Positions 15,933 through 26,615 of a stretch of 51,435 nt of DNA are shown piece by piece. The notes under the pieces were generated by a model. The model searched no databases, had not been told where the DNA came from, and worked only from the letters and a program-made list of their open reading frames with translations. The position numbers and the translations under genes are program-made. The DNA lies in contig JALOSF010000008.1 of NCBI GenBank assembly GCA_025458525.1, forward strand, positions 1-51,435, given 5' to 3'. Numbering within the stretch: position 1 is the stretch's first letter; every line of letters starts with the position of its first letter. The stretch comes from Cypionkella sp. GTDB taxonomy: Bacteria; Pseudomonadota; Alphaproteobacteria; Rhodobacterales; Rhodobacteraceae.

Positions 15933-17015
15933 ATGCTGATTGAAATCGAAAACGTCTCGAAGACTTTTGGCGAACAAAGCGTGCTGCGCGACATTTCCTT
16001 TTCCGTGCCGAAAGGGTCGTTCACGATTCTTGTCGGCCCGTCGGGATGTGGAAAATCGACGCTTCTTCGCATGATCGCGGGGATCGAGGAACCAAGCGGT
16101 GGAACGATCTCCATCGCGGGGCGCGTCGTCAACGATGTGGAGCCAAAGCACCGCGATATCGCGATGGTGTTTCAGAACTATGCGCTTTATCCGCACCTGA
16201 CGGTCGCGCAGAACATGGGCTTTTCGCTGACCATGCGCGGCGTTCCCAAGGCCGAGATCGCGGAAGCCGTTGCCAAGGCCGCAGAAATCCTTGGCCTGAC
16301 CAACCTGTTGCAACGCAAGCCATCGGAGCTGTCCGGCGGGCAGCGACAGCGCGTTGCCATGGGCCGGGCCATCGTTCGGGAACCTGTCGCATTTCTGTTC
16401 GATGAGCCGCTTTCAAACCTTGATGCCCAGCTTCGTGGCCAAATGCGGGCCGAGATCCGGGCGCTGCACCGGCGCCTTGGTGCAACATCCATCTATGTCA
16501 CCCATGATCAGGTCGAGGCCATGACAATGGCCGATCAGATCGTGGTCATGCGCGGCGGCCGTGTGGAACAGATCGGCGCGCCTTTGGATCTGTATGACCG
16601 GCCGGCCAACAGTTTTGTCGCGTCATTCATTGGAAGTCCCGGCATGAACCTGCTGCGGGTGCGGGTCGGGGAGGACCGCCGTGCGCTGGACTTCGGTGCC
16701 GGGAGGACATGGCAGCTCAACGGTATCGCCCCCGCCGTGGCTGGCCAGACGGTCTTGCTTGGCATCAGGCCGCAGCACCTGTTGCTCTCGACCAATCCGG
16801 ATGATCCAGAGGTCGTGGTCGAATCGGTCGAACAATTGGGGGCCGAGCAATCAATCATCGCGTTGGCCGACGATCAGCGCCTGTCGATCGTTCTGCGCGA
16901 CCGCCGCCCGATTGCGCCGGGCGACCGCCTGCGCCTGACGCTGGAGGCTGAAGGTGTGCATTTGTTCGATCTGGACAGCGGCATACGCCTGCGGGCGGAG
17001 GCTGTCGCCGCCTGA
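15933..17015 (+). CDS. CUT1 sugar ABC transporter ATPase (UgpC/MsmX-like)
   Basis: 360-residue MalK-type ATPase: Walker A VGPSGCGKST at 34-43, Q-loop VFQNYALYPHLTV, signature LSGGQRQRVAMG, Walker B VAFLFDEPLSNLD, H-loop VTHDQ, and a C-terminal TOBE/OB domain from about residue 240 (GSPGMNLL onward). It supplies ATP hydrolysis to the permease pair encoded on the opposite arm (11210-12948). Start chosen at 15933 (family-like MLIEIENVSK; GGAG upstream); a GTG at 15924 is close enough to be considered. Codons upstream of that are not family-like. Confidence 0.93.
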   Translation: MLIEIENVSKTFGEQSVLRDISFSVPKGSFTILVGPSGCGKSTLLRMIAGIEEPSGGTISIAGRVVNDVEPKHRDIAMVFQNYALYPHLTVAQNMGFSLTMRGVPKAEIAEAVAKAAEILGLTNLLQRKPSELSGGQRQRVAMGRAIVREPVAFLFDEPLSNLDAQLRGQMRAEIRALHRRLGATSIYVTHDQVEAMTMADQIVVMRGGRVEQIGAPLDLYDRPANSFVASFIGSPGMNLLRVRVGEDRRALDFGAGRTWQLNGIAPAVAGQTVLLGIRPQHLLLSTNPDDPEVVVESVEQLGAEQSIIALADDQRLSIVLRDRRPIAPGDRLRLTLEAEGVHLFDLDSGIRLRAEAVAA

Positions 17016-17087
17016 TCCGCAAGGGGGGTGATGCCGGTGTTCCCGATGAAGAACGCTGCACCAACGATGTAACGAAGGAGACGTCCC

Positions 17088-18449
17088 ATGCAGCCCAGAC
17101 CCGATCTTCTGATCGCGGGTGCCACCATTCTGACCGCCGAGGCGGAGCGGCCGAAGATCGACAAGGGCTGGATCGAGATCACCGGGAACCGCATCACCTC
17201 GATCGAGGACAGGCCGCCCCCAACCATCGCCCCGACAACCCGCGTCATCTGTGGCGAGGGCAAGGTCGTGACGCCGGGCTTTGTCAACGTCCATACCCAT
17301 GCTGTCCTGAGCATGTTGCGTGGGGTCGCCGAGGATATGGGCTTTGCGCCCGCCTATACGCTGGGCGTTCCGCACGGTCATGATGTCTTGCCCGAAGAAG
17401 CCCACGCCCTTGCGCAACTGGGCGGGCTGGAGGCGCTGCTGTTCGGGTCAACGCTCATCAACGACAGCTTCACCCATCAGGACATCGCCCTTGCGGCCAT
17501 GCGGGATACGGGTATCCGGGCGTGGGGCTGCGGACGCATCCATGATGTCGATTTCTCGCGCGTTCACTTGGGCGAATGGAACTATGATCGGCAGATCGGC
17601 ACCTCGACACTCGGTCTGGCCGCCGATCTGATCGACCGCTTCCATGATCCGGTCGGCCTTCGGACGGGCGTCGTGCTTGCCCCCCATGCGCCCGACACTT
17701 GTAGTGCAGACCTGTTGCGCGAGGTGCGGGCGCTGCGAGACGCAAGTGGTCTGTGCATCAACACCCATGTCTCGCAGAGTCGGCTGGAGGTGAAACTGAT
17801 CAGGGAGCGGGACGGCATGAGCCCGGTCGAGCTTCTTGACGAGGTGGGCTTGCTCGACCACCGTCTGATCGCGGCCCATTGCATTCATCTGTCACCGAGC
17901 GACATTGCGCGGTTGGGTGCGGCACGGGCCAACATCGCCCATATTGCCAAGGGCAACCAGACCCATGGCCATACTGCGCCGACGCATGCGCTGCTTGGGG
18001 CGGGGGCACGCCTTACCTTGTGCACCGACAACATGCATGCCGACATGGTCGAGCTGATGCGATGGGCGCTTGCCACCGGCCGCTTGCAACAGCAGGGCAT
18101 CACCCCCGATTGGCAGCCGGCAAAGGTGTTCGAAGCTGCGACGATCAATGGCGCGCGGGCTCTTGGCCTCGACAGTGACTTGGGCTCGCTTGCCGTCTCA
18201 AAACGGGCTGATCTGGTCATCCTGGATTTCCGACGTCCGCATTTGCGCCCCCTGACCAATGTTCTGGGCACGCTTGTGCACACGGCGCAGGGGCGTGACG
18301 TTGACACCGTGATCGTGGATGGGCGTGTGGTTGTCGAAGGTGGCGAGCCTGTGCTTGTCGATCGGATGGCCGTGATTGAACGGGCCGAAGCTGCGGCAAG
18401 GGCGCTTTGGGCGCGCGCGCATGCGGAATCCGCCGCATCGTCGCAGTAA
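17088..18449 (+). CDS. Amidohydrolase-superfamily deaminase/hydrolase (SAH/MTA deaminase- or AtzB/TrzN-like)
   Basis: 453-residue amidohydrolase with an N-terminal composite beta-domain and metal-binding residues His69/His71 (VHTHA), His227 (NTHVSQ), His264 (AAHCIH) and Asp314 (CTDN). The HVSQSRLEV and AAHCIHLS segments place it near the group that deaminates adenosine-type nucleosides, guanine and s-triazines; substrates of such enzymes are purine-like or other N-heterocycles. ATG 17088 has AAGGAG nine bases upstream. Third gene of the plus-strand arm, 72 bases after the ATPase gene. Together with the hydantoin-racemase-like neighbour it hints at a nitrogen-containing imported compound; this is inference. 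Confidence 0.85.
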   Translation: MQPRPDLLIAGATILTAEAERPKIDKGWIEITGNRITSIEDRPPPTIAPTTRVICGEGKVVTPGFVNVHTHAVLSMLRGVAEDMGFAPAYTLGVPHGHDVLPEEAHALAQLGGLEALLFGSTLINDSFTHQDIALAAMRDTGIRAWGCGRIHDVDFSRVHLGEWNYDRQIGTSTLGLAADLIDRFHDPVGLRTGVVLAPHAPDTCSADLLREVRALRDASGLCINTHVSQSRLEVKLIRERDGMSPVELLDEVGLLDHRLIAAHCIHLSPSDIARLGAARANIAHIAKGNQTHGHTAPTHALLGAGARLTLCTDNMHADMVELMRWALATGRLQQQGITPDWQPAKVFEAATINGARALGLDSDLGSLAVSKRADLVILDFRRPHLRPLTNVLGTLVHTAQGRDVDTVIVDGRVVVEGGEPVLVDRMAVIERAEAAARALWARAHAESAASSQ

Positions 18450-18570
18450 GGAAATTGCCCTTGTCCCGGCTGCACCCCTGCCCGGGGGCAAAGCATCTGC
18501 CTCGGCCAAGGGCTTGGCGTGAACCGGACCGCGATGGCGTGCGAGTTTTGCCGTTGGCAACCTTGGCAGG

Positions 18571-19404
18571 CTACTCTGCAATACCCTCGGCCAGCAGCCT
18601 CACGATCTCGGGCAGATAGGGCATGTCGGGATCGGCCTGATGGATGACGATTTCCATTGGCTCCACTTGCGGCATCGCTGGCATCTCGACCAGCCGTGAC
18701 CCCGCCACCCGTCGGGGCAGCAGGCTGACCCCAAGTCCGGCATCAATCGCCGACAACACGCCAGCAAGGCTTGAGCTTGTGTAAACCAGACGCCACTTGC
18801 GCCCCAACGCATCCAGGGCCGCTGTCATCTGATGGCGATACAAACCGCCCGTCGGAAACGCCACAAGCGGCAACGTGTCCAGCGCGTCCAGCCGTTGTGT
18901 GGCACCCTGAAACCAGGCCAGAGGTTCTGGCCAATGCCTGAGCCCCGGCGCCGCTCCGCGCGGTTGTTTGACCAGGACCAGATCAAGATCGCCGTCCCGA
19001 AACAGGCGATAGAGCGTGCGGCTCAAGCCGCTGGTGACTTCCAGTCTGGCCCGGGGATGGCGCTGCACGAAACCTGCCAGAGCCTGCGTCACGGGGCCTG
19101 ATGCAAAATCCTCGGGCAGCCCAAGCCGCAAGGTAACGTCGCGCGCCGCCCCTGCCAGAACCGCTGACGCTTCGTCGTTCAGGGCAAGGATACGCCGGGC
19201 ATATCCGATCAGGCGCTCTCCGGCCTCGGTGGGGATGATCCCGCTGCTGGCCCGGTCAATCAGCCGAACGCCTGCCGCCTCCTCCAGCCGCATGATCTTT
19301 TGGCTGATGGTCGATTGGGTCGAATTCAGCTGCCGTGCCGCAGTCGTAAAGCTGCGCGCATCGACCACCGCAATGAAGCTGCGCAGAAGATCCGGTTTGA
19401 ACAT
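18571..19404 (-). CDS. LysR-family transcriptional regulator
   Basis: 277 residues with the LysR N-terminal helix-turn-helix (LLRSFIAVVDARSFTTAARQLNSTQSTISQKIMRLE at 6-41) and a co-inducer domain ending in TSSSLAGVLSAIDAGLGVSLLP. The start at 19404 is family-like (MFKPDLLRSF); the frame stays open 102 codons further upstream but that part crosses the divergent ankyrin gene and has no family sequence. Divergent from the ankyrin/deaminase/transporter operon by 91 bases, so likely its regulator. Effector unknown. Confidence 0.9.
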   Translation of the reverse strand: MFKPDLLRSFIAVVDARSFTTAARQLNSTQSTISQKIMRLEEAAGVRLIDRASSGIIPTEAGERLIGYARRILALNDEASAVLAGAARDVTLRLGLPEDFASGPVTQALAGFVQRHPRARLEVTSGLSRTLYRLFRDGDLDLVLVKQPRGAAPGLRHWPEPLAWFQGATQRLDALDTLPLVAFPTGGLYRHQMTAALDALGRKWRLVYTSSSLAGVLSAIDAGLGVSLLPRRVAGSRLVEMPAMPQVEPMEIVIHQADPDMPYLPEIVRLLAEGIAE

Positions 19405-19495
19405 TGCATTCACATTTCCACTGGATGCCATCCATACATTTAATTTCCAAATCCACGATCCGTCCACTAGGTCTGTGCCCAGCACGGAGGGTTCA

Positions 19496-20167
19496 ATGCC
19501 AAATCGACTGTCAGGCCTGTTGGGCGCTGCCTCTCTGGCGGGAGTGATCACCATGACCAATGCCCCCATCAGCCACGCCGATACCCCGCTTGTCATTGCG
19601 GCCGAGACGGGGGACGCACCAGGCGTTGCCCGCTTGATCGCGGAAGGCGCCCAGATCAACGCCCGCGATCGGCGCAAGCGCACGGCGCTTTTGGCCGCAA
19701 CGCACGCCAATCAGGTGGAAACCGCGCGCCTGTTGATCGAGGCCGGGGCGGATGTGAACGCAAAGGATGACATCGAGGACAGCCCCTATCTTTATGCCGG
19801 GGCGCGCGGACATCTTGAAATCCTGAAGATGACGCTTGCGCATGGCGCTGATCTGAAAAGCACGAACCGCTATCTTGGCACCGCGTTGATCCCTGCGGCG
19901 GAACGGGGACATGTGGAGACCGTTCGCACGCTGATCGGGGCGGGTGTCGATGTCGATCACGTCAACAGACTGGGCTGGACGGCGCTGCTTGAGGCAATCT
20001 TGCTGAGCGATGGCGGCCCAAGGCATCAGGACATCGTCAAGCTGCTGGTGGATGCGGGGGCGGATGTGAACCTTGCAGATCTGGATCAGGTGACGCCGCT
20101 TCAGCACGCAAGGCAGCGTGGATATTCGGAAATTGTCGCAATCTTGGAACAGGCGGGTGCAAGATGA
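19496..20167 (+). CDS. Exported ankyrin-repeat protein
   Basis: 223 residues: a hydrophobic N-terminus with a probable cleavage after SHA (about residue 28), then about six ankyrin repeats with the usual A-x-x-G-x-x-x-x-V/A-x-x-L-I-x-x-G-A-x-x-N pattern (for example LLIEAGADVNAKD, TLIGAGVDVDHVN, LLVDAGADVNLAD). Ankyrin repeats are protein-binding scaffolds; a signal peptide puts this one in the periplasm. ATG 19496 has GGAGGG upstream. It overlaps the deaminase start by four bases (ATGA), so the two are co-translated although predicted for different compartments. Function unknown. Confidence 0.85.
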   Translation: MPNRLSGLLGAASLAGVITMTNAPISHADTPLVIAAETGDAPGVARLIAEGAQINARDRRKRTALLAATHANQVETARLLIEAGADVNAKDDIEDSPYLYAGARGHLEILKMTLAHGADLKSTNRYLGTALIPAAERGHVETVRTLIGAGVDVDHVNRLGWTALLEAILLSDGGPRHQDIVKLLVDAGADVNLADLDQVTPLQHARQRGYSEIVAILEQAGAR

Positions 20168-20637
20168 CCGATGCTGACTTGATGCAAGAGGCCGTGACGC
20201 TGGCCCGTCAGAATGTTGCAAAGGGTGGCCAGCCCTTTGGCGCCGTTCTGGTGCGTGACGGCAAGGTCATCGCCCGCGCGGCAAACCGGATGGCGGCCGA
20301 TAACGACCCGACGGCCCATGCCGAACTGGTGGCGCTCCGCCTTGCCGGTGCGGCCTTGGGCACCACACGCTTGGACGGGGCGATTGTCTATGCCAGCGGT
20401 CAACCTTGCATGATGTGTCTGGCCGCGATGCGCATTGCGGGCATATCCGAGATCGTCATCGGCTATTCCGATGCAAGCGGTGCCGCCTATGGCATGTCGC
20501 CCGCTGCGATCACGGCAGAATTGTCCCAGCCGCTGGAGGCGCAAACATGGGCCCGGATCCGATATTTGCCGCCAGAGGATGCGTCCGCGCCCGAGATCTA
20601 CAGGCTTTATGTCGCAAACCCTGTCGGGCAGTCGTAA
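20164..20637 (+). CDS. Nucleoside/guanine deaminase-like cytidine-deaminase-fold enzyme
   Basis: 157 residues with the zinc-deaminase motifs HAE (His52, Glu54 in NDPTAHAE) and PCMMC (Cys82, Cys85). The NDPTAHAELVALR segment resembles guanine deaminase (GuaD) more than the tRNA adenosine deaminase TadA, and the C-terminus is not TadA-like. Likely releases ammonia from guanine or a related base or pterin. Overlaps the ankyrin gene by four bases and precedes the CynX-like transporter by nine, making a compact uptake-and-deaminate set. Exact substrate not determined. Confidence 0.85.
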   Translation: MTDADLMQEAVTLARQNVAKGGQPFGAVLVRDGKVIARAANRMAADNDPTAHAELVALRLAGAALGTTRLDGAIVYASGQPCMMCLAAMRIAGISEIVIGYSDASGAAYGMSPAAITAELSQPLEAQTWARIRYLPPEDASAPEIYRLYVANPVGQS

Positions 20638-20646
20638 GTCCGGGCC

Positions 20647-21846
20647 ATGTCGGACAAGCCGAGGCCGCGTCCCGCACAGTCCTTGGGATTTGCACTCCTG
20701 ATCGTTTTCATCGCGCTCAACCTTCGGCCCTTCCTTGCCGCGCCGGGCCCGATCCTGCCCGCCATCGCAGGTGACACGGGGCTGGGCCATGGGGCGCTGT
20801 CGCTGCTCACGCTGTTGCCAATGCTGGTGATGGGCTTGGGCGCCTTTGCCGTGCCGCACCTTCATCGCCGGCTGGGCGCCCGCCGCGGGGTGTTGCTCGG
20901 GCTGGCGGTGCTGTGTCTTGGCTCTGCCCTGCGGAGCTTTGCGGGCCATGCGCATGTGCTGATCCTGACGGCGGTGCTGTGCGGCGCCGGGGTGGCGGTG
21001 GTGCAGTCGATCGTTCCGGGACTGATCAAGGAAAGGTTCGCGGAAAATGTCGCGGGGATGACCGGACTTTACTCTGCCATGATCATGACGGGGGGCGCGC
21101 TGGGGGCGCAGTCGGTTCCGCTTGTGGTGGAGCGTGGTCTGCTCTGGACCACGGCGCTTGCGTTGCTTGCAGTCCCCGTGTTTGTCGTGGGCCTTGTCGC
21201 CGCAAAGATGCTGCCCCAAGGCAGGCGCGCACCGCACAAGCCGGGCCTTGTCGCAGGTCTTGTCCGGCATCCCCGCGCTTGGGCGCTTATGGCCGTCTTT
21301 GGCCTGATCAATGGCGGCTACGCCTCAATGATCGCTTGGCTTGCACCCTATTATCAGGCGCAGGGCTGGAGCGGTCCTGACAGTGGCCTTCTGATCGCGG
21401 TCATGGCGGTGTGCCAAGGTTTCGGCTCTGTCGTGATGCCGCTTCTGGCCCGAAAGAACGTGGATCGCCGTCGCTGGCTTTGGACCTGCATCGTGGTGCA
21501 GGGCGCGGGCTTTGCCGGACTTGCCGCCGCGCCGTTGCTTTTCCCCATCCTGTGGGTTGCCCTGTGCGGGATGGGCCTTGCGGGCAGTTTCGCGCTTTGC
21601 CTGATCGTGGCGCTGGATCACTTGCCCGATCCGGTGTCTGCGGGCACCTTGGCTGCCTTGATGCAGGGTGGCGGGTTCATCCTGGCCGCGACGCCGCCCT
21701 TTCTTCTTGCGGACATTGAGGCGCGCAGTGGCAGCTTTACCGGCGGTTGGCTGATGCATCTGGTCTGGCTTGGCCTTGCGGCCCTGATCGTGGCCAAGTT
21801 TGACCCGAAAAACTATGGCGTGGTGATGGCCAGCGGCAAAGGCTAG
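20647..21846 (+). CDS. CynX/NimT-family MFS transporter
   Basis: 399-residue major-facilitator protein with about twelve transmembrane segments. The N-terminal IALNLRPFLAAPGPILPAI and the GLGAFAVPHLHRRLG loop are characteristic of CynX/NimT-family transporters (cyanate, 2-nitroimidazole and unknown substrates). Third gene of the operon after the deaminase; purine or nitrogen-base import or export is a plausible role. Ends before a hairpin shared with the convergent BASS gene. Confidence 0.88.
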   Translation: MSDKPRPRPAQSLGFALLIVFIALNLRPFLAAPGPILPAIAGDTGLGHGALSLLTLLPMLVMGLGAFAVPHLHRRLGARRGVLLGLAVLCLGSALRSFAGHAHVLILTAVLCGAGVAVVQSIVPGLIKERFAENVAGMTGLYSAMIMTGGALGAQSVPLVVERGLLWTTALALLAVPVFVVGLVAAKMLPQGRRAPHKPGLVAGLVRHPRAWALMAVFGLINGGYASMIAWLAPYYQAQGWSGPDSGLLIAVMAVCQGFGSVVMPLLARKNVDRRRWLWTCIVVQGAGFAGLAAAPLLFPILWVALCGMGLAGSFALCLIVALDHLPDPVSAGTLAALMQGGGFILAATPPFLLADIEARSGSFTGGWLMHLVWLGLAALIVAKFDPKNYGVVMASGKG

Positions 21847-21910
21847 ACCGGGCGATCCCTGCGGATGACGCGCCGAGAGGCCGCCGTGCGTGCGGCATGG
21901 TCGGCGTGGT

Positions 21911-21934
21911 GCCCGCGGACAACTCGCCGCGGGC
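21911..21934. terminator. Hairpin between convergent genes
   Basis: GCCCGCGG (21911-21918) and CCGCGGGC (21927-21934) form a perfect 8-bp stem around an 8-base loop between the MFS gene and the convergent BASS gene. No U-run on either side, so terminator strength is uncertain. Confidence 0.5.
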
Positions 21935-21948
21935 CCCGTTCACGGATG

Positions 21949-22830
21949 TCACAACAGCCCGTCGGGCAGCTTCTGTTCAGCCGCAAGATTGGCGCGGCGG
22001 AAGATCAGCGTGACGGCCGTGGACACGATCACGATGAACAGCGAATAGAGCACCGGCACCGCCATCACCGCCTGCGCCTCGTCCGCGGGCCAGGTGAAGG
22101 CGATGATGGCAATCGCCAGCGGCCCGTTCTGGATGCCGGTTTCGAGCGAGATCGTCCGCGCATTGCGCGGGTGCAGCCGCAGCGCCCGGGCAAAGCCGTA
22201 GCCGATCGCCATCCCGATCACCCCCAACCCGATCGAGGCCGCATAGGTGGCCCAGCCGGTTTCCATCAGGAACCCCCAGTTGCGCGGGATCCAGGACACG
22301 ACCAGAAAAAGGATGAAGAACAGCCCCAGCGCGGAACCGCCGAATTCCGCCACGGCGCCGACATTGGCGTTCATCTTGCGCAGCCCCATCCCGATGGCGA
22401 CCGGCACCAGCAGCAGAACCAGCGTCACGATCACGTTCTCGCGCGGGATGTCCACCTCGAGCGCGCCGGCGTAAAGCACCAGCAGAAGCGGGATCAGCAG
22501 CACGCCGAAAAGGGTGGAGTTCACCGTCATCAACAGGGACAGCGCAAGATTGCCCTTGGAGAAGTAGGTGAACATGTTCGACGTCGTCCCCCCCGGCATG
22601 CAACTGATGATCAGGATGCCGATGGCCACCACCGGCGGCACCGGCAGGATAGAGGCCAGCCCGAAGCCGATCAGCGGCATGAAGCCGTATTGCGACACCA
22701 GCCCGATCAGCAGGCCATAGGGCCGACGGAAGGCCAGCACGAAATCGCGCGGGGTAAGCGAGGCGCCCATCCCCAGCATGATGACAAAGATCATTGCGGC
22801 GAGGATCGCCTGTTCCAGAGGTCCGACCAT
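21949..22830 (-). CDS. BASS (bile acid:Na+ symporter)-family transporter
   Basis: 293 residues, nine to ten hydrophobic segments, with the BASS sodium-site segments CMPGGTTSNMFTYFSKGNLALS and ETGIQNGPLAIAI. BASS proteins import organic anions (bile acids, pantoate, pyruvate or others) with sodium. It starts three bases after the acyl-CoA synthetase stop, so the two are surely one operon. This pairing suggests import of a carboxylic acid that is immediately trapped as a CoA thioester; substrate is not shown. Confidence 0.9.
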   Translation of the reverse strand: MVGPLEQAILAAMIFVIMLGMGASLTPRDFVLAFRRPYGLLIGLVSQYGFMPLIGFGLASILPVPPVVAIGILIISCMPGGTTSNMFTYFSKGNLALSLLMTVNSTLFGVLLIPLLLVLYAGALEVDIPRENVIVTLVLLLVPVAIGMGLRKMNANVGAVAEFGGSALGLFFILFLVVSWIPRNWGFLMETGWATYAASIGLGVIGMAIGYGFARALRLHPRNARTISLETGIQNGPLAIAIIAFTWPADEAQAVMAVPVLYSLFIVIVSTAVTLIFRRANLAAEQKLPDGLL

Positions 22831-22833
22831 GGT

Positions 22834-24543
<1,710 letters not shown>

Positions 24544-24784
24544 TCTTCTCCCCCTTCGTGGCCGCTTGTCTTGCGGCCCTCTGGGGCAGTCTTGCCCGAC
24601 TTCGCCGCCGTAGCAACAGCGGCAGTGTGGTGTGACGCAACGGCCCGGGTGTGGCGCAGGCTTGGAAAACCGCAACCCGCAGGGTTGGCGTTGCACACCC
24701 TGACCTATCGGGCAGGCGAAGCGGGCGCCGAGGCACCCTGTCCCTGCCCGCCACCCTGTGCTGCGCTGCGGTGTCTGAACCGTT

Positions 24785-26602
24785 TCAGGCGCCTTGTTCG
24801 GCCGCAGGCGATGACATCGGCACCCGTTGCCTTGCGCCTGGATGCGGGGCGACAAGGGCCGAGCTGTCAGGTCCCGTTGCCTCCGGTCCGGTGGCGACAC
24901 CAAGTGTGGCAATCGCTTCATACTGCGACAAGAAAATCTGCCCGGTGAAATGTGCCATGAAGTCGGAGCGTTGCAAGGCATCCATCACCGGACCCTTCAC
25001 CTCGGACAGATGAAAGCCGATGCCCGCTGATGCAAGCCTGTGCGCAATCGACTCGAGGCTTTCCAACGCGCTGGCATCGATGGCATTCACCGCCGGACAC
25101 ATCAGCACCACGTGCTTCAGCCTTGGCTGGTCGGCCACATGGTCATAGATCGCGTCCTCGAGCGCGCGGGCATTGGCGAAATACAGGCTTTCATCCACCC
25201 GGATCGACAGGATGGTGGGGTCGGTGATGACATTGTGACGCGCGATGTTGCGGAAATGCTCGGTCCCGGGCACTTGTCCGACGATGGCCATATGCGGGCG
25301 CGATGTGCGCCACAAGAACAGCACGAGGGACAGGGAAACCCCGGCGGTGATCCCAGCCTCGACCCCAACCAGAAGCACGGTCAGGATGGTCGCGGCCATC
25401 GCGGCGAAATCGGCCTTGGAATAGGCCCATGTGCGCCGGATCGCCGCCAGATCAACCAATGACAGCACGGCCACGATGATCGTGGCGGCCAGCACCGCCT
25501 GTGGCAGAAACTGGAACAGCGGGGTCAGGAACACGGTGGCGGCCAGAATGCCCACCGCGGTGAAGGCGCCCGCCAAGGGTGTTTCCGCCCCGGCATCAAA
25601 ATTCACGACCGATCGCGCAAACCCGCCCGTCACCGGATAGCCGCCAGAAAGCGCCGAGGCGATGTTGGATGCGCCAAGCGCCGTCAGTTCCTGATTGGGC
25701 ACGATCCGTTGCCGCCGTTTGGCCGCAAGCGTCTGTGCCACCGAGACCGACTCGACAAAGCCCACAAGGCTGATCAGCACCGCCGGAAGCAACAGGTGTT
25801 GCCATAGGCCAAGATCAAACGAGGGCAGGGCAAACGGGGGCAGCCCTGCCGGAATGGCGCCCACAATCTTGACCCCCTTTTCCGTCAGATCAAGGCCAAT
25901 GACTGCCGCAATCGACAGGATGATGGCCGCCACCGGACCCGCCTTGGCGATCAGATCGGCAAGCCGGGGCCGCAAGCCGCGCGCCAGCAACAGGGGTTTG
26001 AGCGCCTTGCGCGTCCACAGCAGAAATCCCGTCGCAGCAAGGCCGATTGCCAGCGTGTAGGGGTTGGTTCCGCCGATCCCCCGCAGCAGTTCGGCCAAAA
26101 GCTCGGGCAGCGTATCGCCCTCGGCCCTGATGCCCAGAAGGTGTTTTGCCTGGCTTGCCGCGATCAGCAGGCCTGAGGCCGTGATAAAGCCGGATATCAC
26201 AGGGTGGCTCAGGAAATTGGCCAGAAACCCCAGCCGCAAGAGCGACATGGCAACAAGGATCAGCCCTGACAGAAAGGCCAGCGTGATTGTGGCGGTCAGA
26301 TAGTCGGGGGTTCCCGGCGCAGCCACTTGCCCCACCGCGGCCGCCGTCATCAACGACACCACGGCAACCGGCCCCACCGCCAAGGCCCGGCTGGTGCCAA
26401 AAACGGTGTAGGCGATCAGCGGCAGGATCGAGGCATACAGCCCGACTTGCGGCGGCAGCCCCGCCAGCATGGCATAGGCAAGGCTTTGGGGAACCAGCAT
26501 GATCGTCACGATCATGGCGGCGACCAGATCGCTTTGCGCATCTGATCGCGTATAGGATGGGGCCCAGCCGAGGATGGGCAGGAAAGACTTGAAGGATGTC
26601 AC
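24785..26602 (-). CDS. SulP-family anion permease with STAS domain
   Basis: 605 residues: SulP transmembrane domain (LVPQSLAYAMLAGLPPQVGLYAS near 37-59, then SGGYPVTGGFARSVVNFDAGA) followed by a cytoplasmic STAS domain from about residue 440 (RVDESLYFANARALEDAI, then VVLMCPAVNAIDASALESLE). SulP proteins carry sulfate, bicarbonate and related anions. GTG start with AAGG upstream. It is the distal gene of the persulfide-responsive cluster, so sulfate or sulfite movement fits; because dabAB is also in the window, bicarbonate should not be excluded. Confidence 0.9.
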   Translation of the reverse strand: MTSFKSFLPILGWAPSYTRSDAQSDLVAAMIVTIMLVPQSLAYAMLAGLPPQVGLYASILPLIAYTVFGTSRALAVGPVAVVSLMTAAAVGQVAAPGTPDYLTATITLAFLSGLILVAMSLLRLGFLANFLSHPVISGFITASGLLIAASQAKHLLGIRAEGDTLPELLAELLRGIGGTNPYTLAIGLAATGFLLWTRKALKPLLLARGLRPRLADLIAKAGPVAAIILSIAAVIGLDLTEKGVKIVGAIPAGLPPFALPSFDLGLWQHLLLPAVLISLVGFVESVSVAQTLAAKRRQRIVPNQELTALGASNIASALSGGYPVTGGFARSVVNFDAGAETPLAGAFTAVGILAATVFLTPLFQFLPQAVLAATIIVAVLSLVDLAAIRRTWAYSKADFAAMAATILTVLLVGVEAGITAGVSLSLVLFLWRTSRPHMAIVGQVPGTEHFRNIARHNVITDPTILSIRVDESLYFANARALEDAIYDHVADQPRLKHVVLMCPAVNAIDASALESLESIAHRLASAGIGFHLSEVKGPVMDALQRSDFMAHFTGQIFLSQYEAIATLGVATGPEATGPDSSALVAPHPGARQRVPMSSPAAEQGA

Positions 26603-26615
26603 GAGACTTGCCTTT

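Noticed and set aside
20164-20637. tRNA-specific adenosine deaminase TadA
   Set aside because: The NDPTAHAE segment and C-terminus are closer to guanine/nucleoside deaminases, and it sits in a transporter operon.
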